A stretch of DNA of 64,000 bases from Kitasatospora sp. MAA19. Lineage in GTDB: Bacteria > Actinomycetota > Actinomycetes > Streptomycetales > Streptomycetaceae. Positions within the stretch are counted from its first letter, which is position 1; each line of letters opens with the position of its first letter. A model generated the notes under the pieces. It did no database searches. It had not been told where the DNA came from and saw nothing but the letters and a program-made list of their open reading frames with translations. Shown in pieces: positions 54,898 through 63,020 of this stretch. Location of the stretch: assembly GCF_029894125.1 (NCBI RefSeq), contig NZ_JARXYZ010000007.1, positions 124,001 through 188,000 of the forward strand, in the 5' to 3' direction. A program made the position numbers and the translations under genes.

Positions 54898-56349
54898 TTA
54901 CGGGTGCTTCCCAGGGGCGGGGTTGGCGTATGATGTTACCAGTTTGTGTCCGCCATTTCCGTCCGGTACATAGACGGCGACAATGGTTCCACCCTCGAAA
55001 TCAACGGGTAGGTACCTGCTCGGATCCTGGGGATCTTTGTAGAAGCCGGTGAACCGCTTGTGCCCATCCGGTCCGAGAATATCTTCGATGGGAGTTGAAA
55101 TGTCGGGAAGATCGCCGGTTTGCTTCAGGTGTTTGCGGACATATTTGTCGACCGTGACCAGATCTGCAGGGTCGTTGTAGCGGGTCGCGTACGGCCCGCA
55201 TTTGTGGGGGCCGCCGCTATCGGCGTCCACTGTCGTACCGGTCAGTGGGTCGATGTGGTCCCTCGACTTCACGTGCCCGGCATTGGCCGATGCGGGGGTG
55301 AAGATCTTGGGGGATCCGTCGGGGTTGGTCATGGTGGTGCCCAGCCTGATCTGAAGGGCAGTGTCGCTGGCCTTGACGTGGCGGCCTGGACCGTGGCCCT
55401 GGTCGCCGAGTTCGGTGACCCGCTTCGCGGTGTCGACGCCCTTGCCGCTCGGGCCGGTTGCGCCGCCGACGGCGCCGAGGACGAGGTCGAGGGGCATGAC
55501 CGGGCCGGTCTGGAAGGTGGCGTCGTAGCCGTAGGTGAGGCCGGCGCCGGTGACCATGCGGCCGGGGAGGGTATCTGCGGCGGTGGCTACCTTGCTCATG
55601 GCGGAAGCGAGGGCGACGGAGGTGCTGTCGGAGACCTCCGCGGCGGTGGCGACGACGCGGCCGCCGGCGCCGAGGGCGGAGCCGGCGCCGCCCATGATGC
55701 CGCCGGTCTCGGCGGAGTCGACGGCCTCGGTGAGGCTGAACCCGCCGTCGCCGAAGGACATCCGGACCGGCTGGGCGACGGCGATGTCCACGGTGATGGC
55801 CTCGACGGCGCCGAAGGCGGCGCCGACCAGCACGGTGGCGGCGATGGTGGCGATGGTTTCGGAGACGGCGACGCCGAGGCCTGCGGCGGTGGCGATGATG
55901 CCCGCGGCGGCGGTGCCGGCGGCGGCTTCGGAGATGCCGGCGGTGAAGAAGGCGAGGGCGGTGCCGGCGACCAGGGTGGCGCCGACGATCGCGGCCTCCT
56001 CCTTCAGCTTCTTGAGCGCCTTGTCGACCTCGTCGGCGAAGGCCCGCAGGGCTTTGGCGAGGGCGCGACAGACGGCGGCGGCGTCGGGGAGCCAGCCCTT
56101 GCCCTGGCCCGCGCTGTCCTTGCCGCCGTAGTAGTTGCCCCAGAACTTGCCGAAGGCGTCGATGGCGGGGCCGTGGTTGTTGGCGACGATGGCGGCGGCG
56201 GCCTGGTTGGTGGGCGCGGTGACGTTGTCGATGGCGGTGGCCATCGTGTCCCAGGCGGCGGCGACCGTGCGGAGCTTGTCCGGGTCGGCGTCGGGCCACC
56301 ACATGCCGGTGACCTTGCGGACGATCTTCTCCGCCGTGGACTCACCCAT
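54898..56349 (-). CDS. Polymorphic toxin with WXG-like N-terminus and RNase-like C-terminal tip
   Basis: 483 residues. N-terminal helical WXG/CpnT-like region (about 1-110; MWWPDADPDKLRTVAAAWDT, WGNYYGG). An Ala/Gly-rich hydrophobic region follows (about 115-190; GTAAAGIIATAAGLGVAVSE), then a linker to about 320. The C-terminal tip (about 323-483) begins GHGPGRHVKASDTALQIRL and ends GGHKLVTSYANPAPGKHP. The R-H-V-x2-S-D-x2-L-x2-R-L start and T-x-Y-x-x-P end resemble the bacterial RNase A-like CdiA-CT family; that is a family inference. The immunity gene follows directly. Export by a type VII system is inferred. Confidence 0.8.
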   Translation of the reverse strand: MGESTAEKIVRKVTGMWWPDADPDKLRTVAAAWDTMATAIDNVTAPTNQAAAAIVANNHGPAIDAFGKFWGNYYGGKDSAGQGKGWLPDAAAVCRALAKALRAFADEVDKALKKLKEEAAIVGATLVAGTALAFFTAGISEAAAGTAAAGIIATAAGLGVAVSETIATIAATVLVGAAFGAVEAITVDIAVAQPVRMSFGDGGFSLTEAVDSAETGGIMGGAGSALGAGGRVVATAAEVSDSTSVALASAMSKVATAADTLPGRMVTGAGLTYGYDATFQTGPVMPLDLVLGAVGGATGPSGKGVDTAKRVTELGDQGHGPGRHVKASDTALQIRLGTTMTNPDGSPKIFTPASANAGHVKSRDHIDPLTGTTVDADSGGPHKCGPYATRYNDPADLVTVDKYVRKHLKQTGDLPDISTPIEDILGPDGHKRFTGFYKDPQDPSRYLPVDFEGGTIVAVYVPDGNGGHKLVTSYANPAPGKHP

Positions 56350-56379
56350 GCGCCGACTCCCTCCGTGCAGGGCGGCCGA

Positions 56380-56712
56380 TCACGGCGTCAGGTTCTTCCG
56401 GACGTGGTTGTCGGCGTCGGTGTGGTTGTCGGCGTGGGCGTTCAGCCCGTCGTGGATGCTGGTGAGCCCCTTGACCAGGGTGTCGAGTGCGGAGAGCACG
56501 TGGTCGTGCGGGCCGTTGTAGGCCTGGGCGAACTCCTTGCCCTGCTTGTCGTCGCCCCACGGGCTACCGGCGTCGGCGAGGCTGTGTTTGAGCTTGTCGA
56601 GGGCGTCCTTGAGTGCCTTGCTCTGAGTCTCGAAGGTCGGCGCGGCCGCCTTCAGGTCCCCCGGCCGGATCTTGAACTCCGGGCCGCCGGCTTTCGGTCC
56701 GTCATCCGCCAT
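56380..56712 (-). CDS. WXG100-like type VII secretion protein
   Basis: 110-residue helical hairpin: IRPGDLKAAAPTFETQSKAL, then SPWGDDKQGKEFAQAYNGPH with W-G-D in place of W-x-G at the turn, then a second helix (LTSIHDGLNAHADNHTDADN). It is 30 bases upstream of the toxin in the same operon, where small WXG partners chaperone LXG/CpnT-like effectors to the secretion ATPase. ATG 56712. No EccC-type secretion gene is in the window. Confidence 0.8.
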   Translation of the reverse strand: MADDGPKAGGPEFKIRPGDLKAAAPTFETQSKALKDALDKLKHSLADAGSPWGDDKQGKEFAQAYNGPHDHVLSALDTLVKGLTSIHDGLNAHADNHTDADNHVRKNLTP

Positions 56713-56819
56713 GGCGTCATCCCCCGTGCGTGACCGTCAGTGTGTCGGAAAGTGCGAGGGGTGAGACGGTGGGGCGGGATGACGAGGTTTCAGCAAGCTG
56801 GTGTGAGCTGGGTCACGCA

Positions 56820-57719
56820 TCAGAGGAAGAGGGTGAGGACGAACCAGGCGGAGCCGGTGGCGAGGACGGTGACGCCGGGCTTGACGGTGTTCTTGTCGGT
56901 GACGAGCCAGCAGGAGCAGGCCGTGACGGCGAGCACGTACAGCGCGAACAGTCCGGTGGTCAGCGGACTGCCGACGTACTGGCGGGCGAGCAGGTAGGCC
57001 AGCAGCCAGGGCGCGGTGACCGCGCTCCAGGCGAGTGCGGTACGGGCGGCGCCGAGGCGGCCGGCCCGTTCGCGGCCGGTGCGGGAGCGGGCGGCGAGGC
57101 GGTCCCGCAGCGGGCCGGCCGGGCGGCTGGAGAGGCCGAGGCAGGCCACGGCGAGGGCGGCGGCGAGCAGGACGGCCACGGCCCAGAAGAGGTCGGTGCC
57201 GAGGTCGAGCTGCTCGGGGCGCTTGGGCCGGGCGGTGCCGTCGGGGTCGAAGCGGACGGTGACCTGGTCGCCGACCCGCAGGGACTGGTCGCGCTGGTTG
57301 AGGCGGCCGCCGGGCACGGGGGAGCCGTCGACGGACGCCAGGCTGTAGTCCCAGGAAGGGTCGCGCGTCCCGGCGGTGCGCTCCTTGCCGACGACGCGGG
57401 CGGTCACGGTGGGCCCGGAGCTCAGGACCAGGTCGTCGCGGACGTTGCTCGTCGCGGACGCCGCGACGAGGAGCGCGATCGGGACGAGCAGGGCCGCGAG
57501 GCAGCCGCGGGTCCCGCCGGCCAGTCGGCCGAGGCCTGTCGACAGGACGGCGGTGGCAAGCACCAGGACCGCGAGGCCGGCGGGCCAGCCGTAGGCGCCG
57601 TAGGCGGCGGTGAGGCCGACGATCGACAGCGGCGCGGCGATCGCCAGGGCGATCGTCAGCGGGATAGAGCCCCGGCGGGGTTCGGCCTTCGGCGGAGCCG
57701 AGTCGGTGGTGGCCGTCAT
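56820..57719 (-). CDS. DUF3592-like membrane protein, larger form
   Basis: 299 residues from ATG 57719 (overlaps the previous stop as ATGA). Two N-terminal helix pairs precede a beta domain (about 85-160: SSGPTVTARVVGKERTAGTR, RVGDQVTVRFDPDGTARPKR), then four to five helices in the C-terminal half (YLLARQYVGS, ALYVLAVTACSCWLVTD). The beta domain aligns with that of the protein at 52853. Role in the island unknown; membrane-anchored accessory proteins of this kind recur with WXG100 operons. Confidence 0.75.
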   Translation of the reverse strand: MTATTDSAPPKAEPRRGSIPLTIALAIAAPLSIVGLTAAYGAYGWPAGLAVLVLATAVLSTGLGRLAGGTRGCLAALLVPIALLVAASATSNVRDDLVLSSGPTVTARVVGKERTAGTRDPSWDYSLASVDGSPVPGGRLNQRDQSLRVGDQVTVRFDPDGTARPKRPEQLDLGTDLFWAVAVLLAAALAVACLGLSSRPAGPLRDRLAARSRTGRERAGRLGAARTALAWSAVTAPWLLAYLLARQYVGSPLTTGLFALYVLAVTACSCWLVTDKNTVKPGVTVLATGSAWFVLTLFL

Positions 57720-58396
57720 CCGAAGGCCTTTCGGATGTTGTCCCACTGGTGGGGCGGCAGCGCGTCGGCGCTCTCGTTCCGGGGCGGGTGGAAGGCGATG
57801 CCGCGGAACGCGGTGGCCAGGAGCGGCAGCCACTCGTCCCAGTACTCGAGGTCCTCGGTGGTGAAGACGGCGGCGACCACGTGCGGGCTCCACGGGTGCG
57901 GGATCAGCAGTTCGAGCTGGCGCACCGTGTTGACGGTGGACTCGGGCACGCCGAACACCGCGCCGGGCACCGGGACGGACAGGTCGCGGGCGGCGAGGGC
58001 GGCGCGGCCGATCGGCAGTTCCACCACGCCGACGTCGGCGTCCGGCCAGGCCTCGGCCAGCTGTTCGGCGACCCGGGCGGGGTAGCTGCCGGGCGCGCCG
58101 AGGTCCTGCGGGCGGACGAAGACGGTGAGCATGCCGTGGATGGGCTCGCCGTCCTCGGCCCGGACCAGGCAGCTGGAGACGTGGACGGCGCCCTCGCGCA
58201 GTTGGGCCTGCAAGGCGGTCTCGGCGGCGATCACGGTGCTGAGCTTCTGCTCGGGCCGGGCGCCGGGGAAGGCCGCGTCCAGGCTCTCCGCCGTGCGGGC
58301 CATCCGGTCGCCGAGGTCCTCGTCCAGGTCGAGGGTGGTGAAGCCTGCGGGCAGGGTGAGCCAGAGCGGCGGAACCTCGGTGGTCTCAACGGCCAT
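57716..58396 (-). CDS. Hypothetical soluble protein of the type VII island
   Basis: 226 residues from ATG 58396. No motif that I recognise. It has an alternating alpha/beta look: VPPLWLTLPAGFTTLDLDED at the start, VHVSSCLVRAEDGEPIHGML near 95, VGVVELPIGRAALAARDLSV near 135, and YWDEWLPLLATAFRGIAF near 195. There is no signal or membrane segment. It overlaps both neighbours (11 bases with the LXG-like gene, 4 with the DUF3592 gene), so it is translated with them. It may be an effector chaperone; that is only a suggestion from position. Confidence 0.7.
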   Translation of the reverse strand: MAVETTEVPPLWLTLPAGFTTLDLDEDLGDRMARTAESLDAAFPGARPEQKLSTVIAAETALQAQLREGAVHVSSCLVRAEDGEPIHGMLTVFVRPQDLGAPGSYPARVAEQLAEAWPDADVGVVELPIGRAALAARDLSVPVPGAVFGVPESTVNTVRQLELLIPHPWSPHVVAAVFTTEDLEYWDEWLPLLATAFRGIAFHPPRNESADALPPHQWDNIRKAFG

Positions 58397-59705
58397 AGCC
58401 GGCCGCCCATCCGCCCATGCCGAGCAGGTTGCCGACGGTGGACACGGTGCCGATGACGGCGTTGGCCTTGCCGCCGCCGGTGCCGACGCCGACCGACCCG
58501 ATGACGCTGTTGCCGCCGGTGGTGTAGTTGACGGCGCTGGTGAGGCCGTCGCTCGGGTTGTCCTGAGTGAGGGCGTACGCCGTCGGGGCGTTGAGCCCGA
58601 CGGTGGTGACGGCCTGGACGCCATCGGAGACGTTCATCGCGGTGGCCTTGGAGACCCCGAGCGTGATGGCGGGCTTCTCGATCGCGGTGGTGAAGATCGG
58701 GTTGGCCGGGTCGACGGCGCGGGCGGCGGTCCGGACCTCGGTCGTTCCGGCGCTCACGGCTCCACGGACGCCCGCACCGGCGGCGCTCGCCTCCCGGGCG
58801 GCGGTGAAGCCGGACTTGGCGACGCCCACCCCGGGGATCGCGCCGAGCACGTCGCCGCCCAGGGTCAGCCAGTTGCTGATGTTCTTCTGCGGCGGCAACA
58901 GCTTGCCCTCAAGGGCGTACTTGGTCGCGTGCGTACCCGCCGCGGCGGCGCTCAGCAGGATGGCCGGCAGCGCGAAGGCGGGGAAGAAGATCGCCGCGAC
59001 GCCGCAGATGCCGGCCGCGACCGTCAGCATGTCCGCGCCGTGGTTCTTCAGCCAGTTGCCGACCTTGCTGAGCCAGCCGGGCTCCGGTGGGGCCTTGCTG
59101 TCGGCGGCCTTGCGGATGGCGTCGGCCGTCTTGCGGGCGTCCGCCTTGTGGCCTTCGGCGAGTTCGTGGGCCTGGCTCTGAAGGCCGGTGAGGTCGGCGG
59201 CGGCGCTGCTGACGAGTTTGGCGGCCGCGTCCAGATGGTTCTTCGCCTTGGTGTAGCGCTGTTCGGCGGCGGCGAGGCCGGCGTCGTCGGGGAAGGTCTG
59301 GCCGGCGAGTTTGAGGTCGGGGGCGGCGGCCGCGGCGGTGTGCGCCTGGTCGGCCTGCTCCTTCTGCTGCTTGGCGGCGACTGCGGCGCGGGCCAACTCG
59401 GCGGCCTTGGGCTGGTGTTCGGTCAGCGCCTTGTACCAGACGTCGAGGGCCTGGTAGGCGGCGGTGATCGAGTCGGCGGCGTCCTGCAGGTAGGTGGGGA
59501 GCTTGCCGAACTGGCCGGCGAAGGACTTGGCGGCCTCGCCGGTCCACTGGCCCTGGTTGGCGGAGAGCTGCGAGAGCGTGGTGTGGACGTCGGTCAGGTG
59601 CTGGCCGACCCGGCGCAGGCTCCCGCTGAGGCCGGTGACGGCGGCGGCGTCGCCGGGGGCCGGGTTGAAGCCGAGGCCGGACCAGTCGGGCGCGGGGTCG
59701 GTCAC
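58386..59705 (-). CDS. LXG/WXG-like secreted protein without a recognisable toxin tip
   Basis: 439 residues from GTG 59705. N-terminal helical region (about 1-210) in the LXG/WXG style: DWSGLGFNPAPGDAAAVTGL, LSANQGQWTGEAAKSFAGQF near 50, long helices rich in Ala/Lys/Gln. A hydrophobic stretch lies near 235-280 (MLTVAAGICGVAAIFFPAFA). The rest, to the end, is Gly/Ala/Thr/Val-rich and has no toxin motif that I know, ending GGWAAGYGR. It may be a structural partner or a toxin of unknown type. GTGA overlap with the small WXG gene upstream. Confidence 0.75.
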   Translation of the reverse strand: MTDPAPDWSGLGFNPAPGDAAAVTGLSGSLRRVGQHLTDVHTTLSQLSANQGQWTGEAAKSFAGQFGKLPTYLQDAADSITAAYQALDVWYKALTEHQPKAAELARAAVAAKQQKEQADQAHTAAAAAPDLKLAGQTFPDDAGLAAAEQRYTKAKNHLDAAAKLVSSAAADLTGLQSQAHELAEGHKADARKTADAIRKAADSKAPPEPGWLSKVGNWLKNHGADMLTVAAGICGVAAIFFPAFALPAILLSAAAAGTHATKYALEGKLLPPQKNISNWLTLGGDVLGAIPGVGVAKSGFTAAREASAAGAGVRGAVSAGTTEVRTAARAVDPANPIFTTAIEKPAITLGVSKATAMNVSDGVQAVTTVGLNAPTAYALTQDNPSDGLTSAVNYTTGGNSVIGSVGVGTGGGKANAVIGTVSTVGNLLGMGGWAAGYGR

Positions 59706-59998
59706 GACTGCCCCGCCGGGGTGAGGGCCTTGGTGATGCTCTGTTCGGTGCCGTCGTAGGTCTGCTGCACCTTCTCCAGCCCCTCGTCGAGCACCTTGAC
59801 GCACTCCCGGACCTTCTTGAGCCCGTACTCCCACTTGCTCTGGAAGTGCCCGCAGGCCTCGTCGAGGAAGTCGTAGCCCAGTCCGCTGCGGCTCGCCTCC
59901 TTGAGCGCCTTGAGTCCTTGGTCGAGCTCGTCGCCGCAGCCTTTGAGATCCTTGGCCAGCTTGGCGAGGAACTCGGTGCTGACCGTGAAGTCGGCCAC
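59702..59998 (-). CDS. WXG100-superfamily small protein
   Basis: 98 residues from GTG 59998 (GGGGGAGCA upstream). Helical throughout: LAKLAKDLKGCGDELDQGLK, ACGHFQSKWEYGLKKVRECV, LDEGLEKVQQTYDGTEQSIT. There is no exact W-x-G; S-K-W-E-Y-G stands at the turn position. A four-base overlap with the LXG-like gene suggests a secretion partner for it, parallel to the WXG-toxin pair downstream. Confidence 0.75.
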   Translation of the reverse strand: MADFTVSTEFLAKLAKDLKGCGDELDQGLKALKEASRSGLGYDFLDEACGHFQSKWEYGLKKVRECVKVLDEGLEKVQQTYDGTEQSITKALTPAGQS

Positions 59999-60145
59999 TG
60001 CTCCCCCGGTGTGTCGATGGCGTGACCGGCCGAGCATAGCCGCAGTCGGTACGCGGGCGATCCGTTCTGACGGCGGCTTTCCGCCATGCTGACGGGTTCT
60101 GTACGGGGCGGGCGGCGGCCGCCGGACGGGCAGCCGCCCCGGGGG

Positions 60146-60634
60146 TCAGCGGCGCCAGAAGCCGCGCTTCTTCGGGGTGACGAGCTTCGCCACTGCGGCG
60201 ACGAAGAGCTCGGCGACGGGGGAGGGCCCCTGGCCGTGGTTGAGGTGGCCCTCGGCGGACCACTCGCCGAGGACGGTGCCGGGGCTGCCGTCGAGCGGGC
60301 TGAGCGCGTGCTCCAGGGTCACGTAGCGGACGTCCTTGGTGCCCTTGGGGTGGACGGCGGCGACGAAGTGGGCCTCGGTGGCGCCGACCGGGGTGGGGAG
60401 GACGACCAGCAGCAGCGGGTGGCCGTCGGCCTCCAGGTGGCGGCAGTCGAGGCCGTGGCTGGGCAGACGGTCCTCGGGCGGCAGGGTCCGGCCGAGGTCG
60501 TCCCAGATGCCGGTGAGGACGGGCAGGAGGCTGCCGCCGCCGTCCGGGACGGTCAGCCGCGGGCCGAATTCGAGGATCTGGCGGGGGAGTTCGCGGTGGA
60601 CGAAGCGGTAGTGGTGGGGGCGGGGATCCGTCAT
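60146..60634 (-). CDS. Hypothetical protein, 162 residues
   Basis: Soluble protein of unknown family: HHYRFVHRELPRQILEFGPR at the start, LDCRHLEADGHPLLLVVLPT near 62, and VRYVTLEHALSPLDGSPGTV near 100. The basic tail ends KKRGFWRR. Codon bias supports a gene. It is the first gene of the leftward island, 147 bases upstream of the small WXG gene, and begins next to the terminator of the phosphonate-side operon. Confidence 0.7.
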   Translation of the reverse strand: MTDPRPHHYRFVHRELPRQILEFGPRLTVPDGGGSLLPVLTGIWDDLGRTLPPEDRLPSHGLDCRHLEADGHPLLLVVLPTPVGATEAHFVAAVHPKGTKDVRYVTLEHALSPLDGSPGTVLGEWSAEGHLNHGQGPSPVAELFVAAVAKLVTPKKRGFWRR

Positions 60635-60656
60635 GGGGCCACGGTAGCGAACCGGT

Positions 60657-60693
60657 CGGAGCGGGCAGTCGGCCCACCCGACGTCCCGCTCCG
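60657..60693. terminator. Terminator between the SMR gene and the island
   Basis: A 16-bp imperfect stem (60657-60672 with 60678-60693, mismatched at two positions) with a 5-base loop. It is positioned to stop leftward transcription from the SMR gene before the island. Confidence 0.65.
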
Positions 60694-60740
60694 AAAGGGG
60701 AGTTGACCAGTATGTTCGGGACGGACGGGCCGTCAGGACG

Positions 60741-61061
60741 TCAGTGGCTGCTCCTGAGGTTGAGGACGACCACCCCGACGATCACCAGGGCGATCCCCAG
60801 CCACTGGAGGCGGCCCAGCGACTCGCCGAAGGCGATCACGCCGATCCCGGCCACCGCGGCCGTCCCGGCCCCCGACCAGACGGCGTAGGCGACCGAGACC
60901 GGTATGTGCTTGAGCGCGCGCCCCAGCAGGGCGAAGGACAGCACGTAGCCGACGGCCACCCCCACGCTCGGCCAGAGGCGGGTGAAGCCCTCGGTGAGCT
61001 TGAGGCAACTGGTGGCGCAGACCTCGCTCAGGATGGCGAGGGAGAGCAGGAGATAGGGCAT
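60741..61061 (-). CDS. Small multidrug resistance (SMR) family transporter
   Basis: 106 residues, four helices. The SMR signature PYLLLSLAILSEVCATSCLK includes the membrane-embedded Glu (residue 13) that carries protons; VAYAVWSGAGTAAVAGIGV near 60 is the usual helix 3. It is EmrE/QacE-like by length and motif; the substrate could be quaternary ammonium compounds or a small metabolite such as guanidinium. ATG 61061. It is the end of the leftward phosphonate-side unit, seven bases after the HAD gene. Confidence 0.9.
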   Translation of the reverse strand: MPYLLLSLAILSEVCATSCLKLTEGFTRLWPSVGVAVGYVLSFALLGRALKHIPVSVAYAVWSGAGTAAVAGIGVIAFGESLGRLQWLGIALVIVGVVVLNLRSSH

Positions 61062-61068
61062 GTCAGCG

Positions 61069-61743
61069 TCAAACGGTCGGAGCGGCGCCGAGCTTCCCCA
61101 GCAGGGCGAGGTCGGCCTGTTCCAGGCTGGCGAGCAGGGTGATCCGGGCGCCGTCCGGCATCGGCGTCGCGGTGGACGGCACGGCCAGCACCGCGCAGCC
61201 GGCCGCGGTGGCGGAGGCGACCCCGGTCGGGGTGTCCTCGACGGCGACGCAGGTGACCGGGTCCAGCCCGAGGCGCTCGGCGGCGGCGAGGTACGGGTCC
61301 GGCGCGGGCTTGGTGCGCGCGGTGTCCTCGGCGGCGAGGGTGACGGCGAACCAGTCCCGGCCGATGGCGGAGAGGACCAGGTCGACCACCCGGCGCGGCG
61401 AGGCGGAGACCAGCGCGGTGGGCACCCGGGCGTCCCGCAGCGAGGCCAGCAGGGCGAGGGCGCCGGGGCGCGGCACCGTCTCGGCGGCGACCTTGCCGGC
61501 GAAGGACTCGCCGAGCCGGTCGGCGAGTTCGGCCTCGGAGAGGGTGGTGCCGCTGACCCGGTGCAGGTGGGCGGCGGTGTGCTCGACGGCCTGGCCGAGC
61601 ACCTCGGGGGCGTCCCGGTCGGTGAGCGGGTGGTGGAGCTCGTCGGCGAGTTCGGCGGCGGTCTGCCACCACAGCTGCTCGGTGTCGACCAGGGTGCCGT
61701 CCATGTCGAACAGGACGGCGGCGGGCAGGGGGGTCTCAGGCAT
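61069..61743 (-). CDS. HAD-superfamily phosphatase
   Basis: 224 residues, beta-phosphoglucomutase/phosphoglycolate phosphatase type. Motif I AVLFDMDGTLVDTEQLWW near residue 9, a helical cap, motif II ALVSASPRR near 117, Lys in TKPAPDPYLAAAERLG near 148, and motif IV CVAVEDTPTGVASATAAGC near 170. It is the usual fourth gene beside 2-aminoethylphosphonate ABC transporter genes, although its substrate is unproven. ATG 61743. Confidence 0.87.
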   Translation of the reverse strand: MPETPLPAAVLFDMDGTLVDTEQLWWQTAAELADELHHPLTDRDAPEVLGQAVEHTAAHLHRVSGTTLSEAELADRLGESFAGKVAAETVPRPGALALLASLRDARVPTALVSASPRRVVDLVLSAIGRDWFAVTLAAEDTARTKPAPDPYLAAAERLGLDPVTCVAVEDTPTGVASATAAGCAVLAVPSTATPMPDGARITLLASLEQADLALLGKLGAAPTV

Positions 61744-61826
61744 GGCGGTACCTTCGGTGGTTCATCAGGTGGAGATACGAGGGTTTCAGACGGCGCGCCG
61801 ATCGGGCGCCGCCGCCTGGACGGGAT

Positions 61827-61922
61827 GGTCAGGCACGGCGGTCGGGCGCCGAGCCGGGACGGGGCGGTCAGGCACGGCGGTCGGGCGCCGAGCCGGGACC
61901 GGGCGGTCAGGCGCGGCGGTCC
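61827..61922. repeat. 39-bp tandem repeat spanning the ABC ATPase stop
   Basis: Two nearly identical 39-base units (61827-61865 and 61866-61904) and an 18-base partial third that covers the ATPase stop (61907). The last codons and stop of the gene have therefore been copied twice downstream. Confidence 0.85.
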
Positions 61923-62989
61923 ACCAGCACCGGGCGCTCCGGCAGCACGAGTTCGGCGCGCGCGCCGGCCGGCAGGGCGGCGGTGGCCTCGGTGGGCAGG
62001 TCGGCCTTGACCTCGGTACCGTCGTCGAGCCGGACGGTGAGCCGGGTGACGGCGCCCAGGAAGGACGCGGCGACCACCAGGGCCGGGCCGTTCTCGGCCG
62101 GCGTCAGGGTGACGTTCTCCGGGCGGACCAGCACCTGCAGCTCGCCGTCGGCCGGCAGCTCGCCGTCCACCGCGTGCCGGCGGCCGAGCACCTCGACGCC
62201 CTCCGACGTGCGGGTGCACGGGATGCGGCTCATGGTGCCGACGAACTCGGCGACGAAGGCGGTGGCCGGCCGGCCGTACAGCTCGGACGGCGCGGCGCAC
62301 TGCTCCAGCCGGCCCGCGCGCAGCACCGCGACCCGGTCGGCCATCGACAGCGCCTCCTCCTGGTCGTGGGTGACGAACAGGGTGGTGATCCCCAGCTCCT
62401 GCTGGAGCCGGCGGATCTCCTCGCGCAGCTGGAGCCGGACCTTGGCGTCCAGCGCGGACAGCGGCTCGTCGAGCAGCAGCACGCGCGGCTGCAGGGCGAG
62501 CGCGCGGGCGAGCGCGATGCGCTGCTGCTGGCCGCCGGACATCTGGTGCGGGTAGTGCTCGGCGCGGTGCGGCAGGCCGACCAGTTCCAGCAGTTCCTGG
62601 GCGCGCTTGCGGCGCTCGGCCTTGCCGGCGCCGCGCATCCGCAGCCCGAAGGCGACGTTGTCCAGCGCGGTCAGGTGCGGGAAGAGGCTGTACGACTGGA
62701 ACACCATGCCCGCGTCGCGCTTGTGCGCGGGGATCGCGGTGATGTCCTGGCCGTCGACCAGGACCTCGCCGGAGTCGTGCTGCTCGAAGCCGGCCAGGAT
62801 CCGCAGCGCGGTGGTCTTGCCGCAGCCGGACGGGCCGAGCAGGGCGACGAGTTCGCCGGGGTGGACGGTCAGGTCCAAGCCGTCCAGGGCCGTGGTGGCG
62901 CCGAACGAGCGGCGGAGGGACCGGAACTCGACAGTGGCGCTGCCGGGGGCGAGCGCGACACCGGTGACGGGGGCGGTAACCGTGGTCAT
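61907..62989 (-). CDS. ABC transporter ATP-binding protein, probable 2-aminoethylphosphonate importer
   Basis: 360 residues. Walker A is GPSGCGKTTALRILAGFE near residue 54, the signature MSGGQQQRIALARALALQP near 150, Walker B VLLLDEPLSALDAK near 172, and the H-loop TLFVTHDQEEALSMADR near 203. A C-terminal TOBE-type regulatory domain follows from about 245 (MSRIPCTRTSEGVEV; VLVRPENVTL). Polyamine/phosphonate (PotA/PhnT) class. The assignment to aminoethylphosphonate rests on linkage with the phosphonatase-like genes at 51-53 kb. ATG 62989. Confidence 0.85.
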   Translation of the reverse strand: MTTVTAPVTGVALAPGSATVEFRSLRRSFGATTALDGLDLTVHPGELVALLGPSGCGKTTALRILAGFEQHDSGEVLVDGQDITAIPAHKRDAGMVFQSYSLFPHLTALDNVAFGLRMRGAGKAERRKRAQELLELVGLPHRAEHYPHQMSGGQQQRIALARALALQPRVLLLDEPLSALDAKVRLQLREEIRRLQQELGITTLFVTHDQEEALSMADRVAVLRAGRLEQCAAPSELYGRPATAFVAEFVGTMSRIPCTRTSEGVEVLGRRHAVDGELPADGELQVLVRPENVTLTPAENGPALVVAASFLGAVTRLTVRLDDGTEVKADLPTEATAALPAGARAELVLPERPVLVDRRA

Positions 62990-63020
62990 GGCTGGTAACT
63001 CCTGGAAAGCGTGGGGTGGT

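Noticed and set aside
56820-57893. Earlier start of the larger DUF3592-like protein at 57893
   Set aside because: The first 58 residues would be Arg/Pro-rich antisense-like sequence; ATG 57719 overlaps the upstream stop and begins a normal protein.
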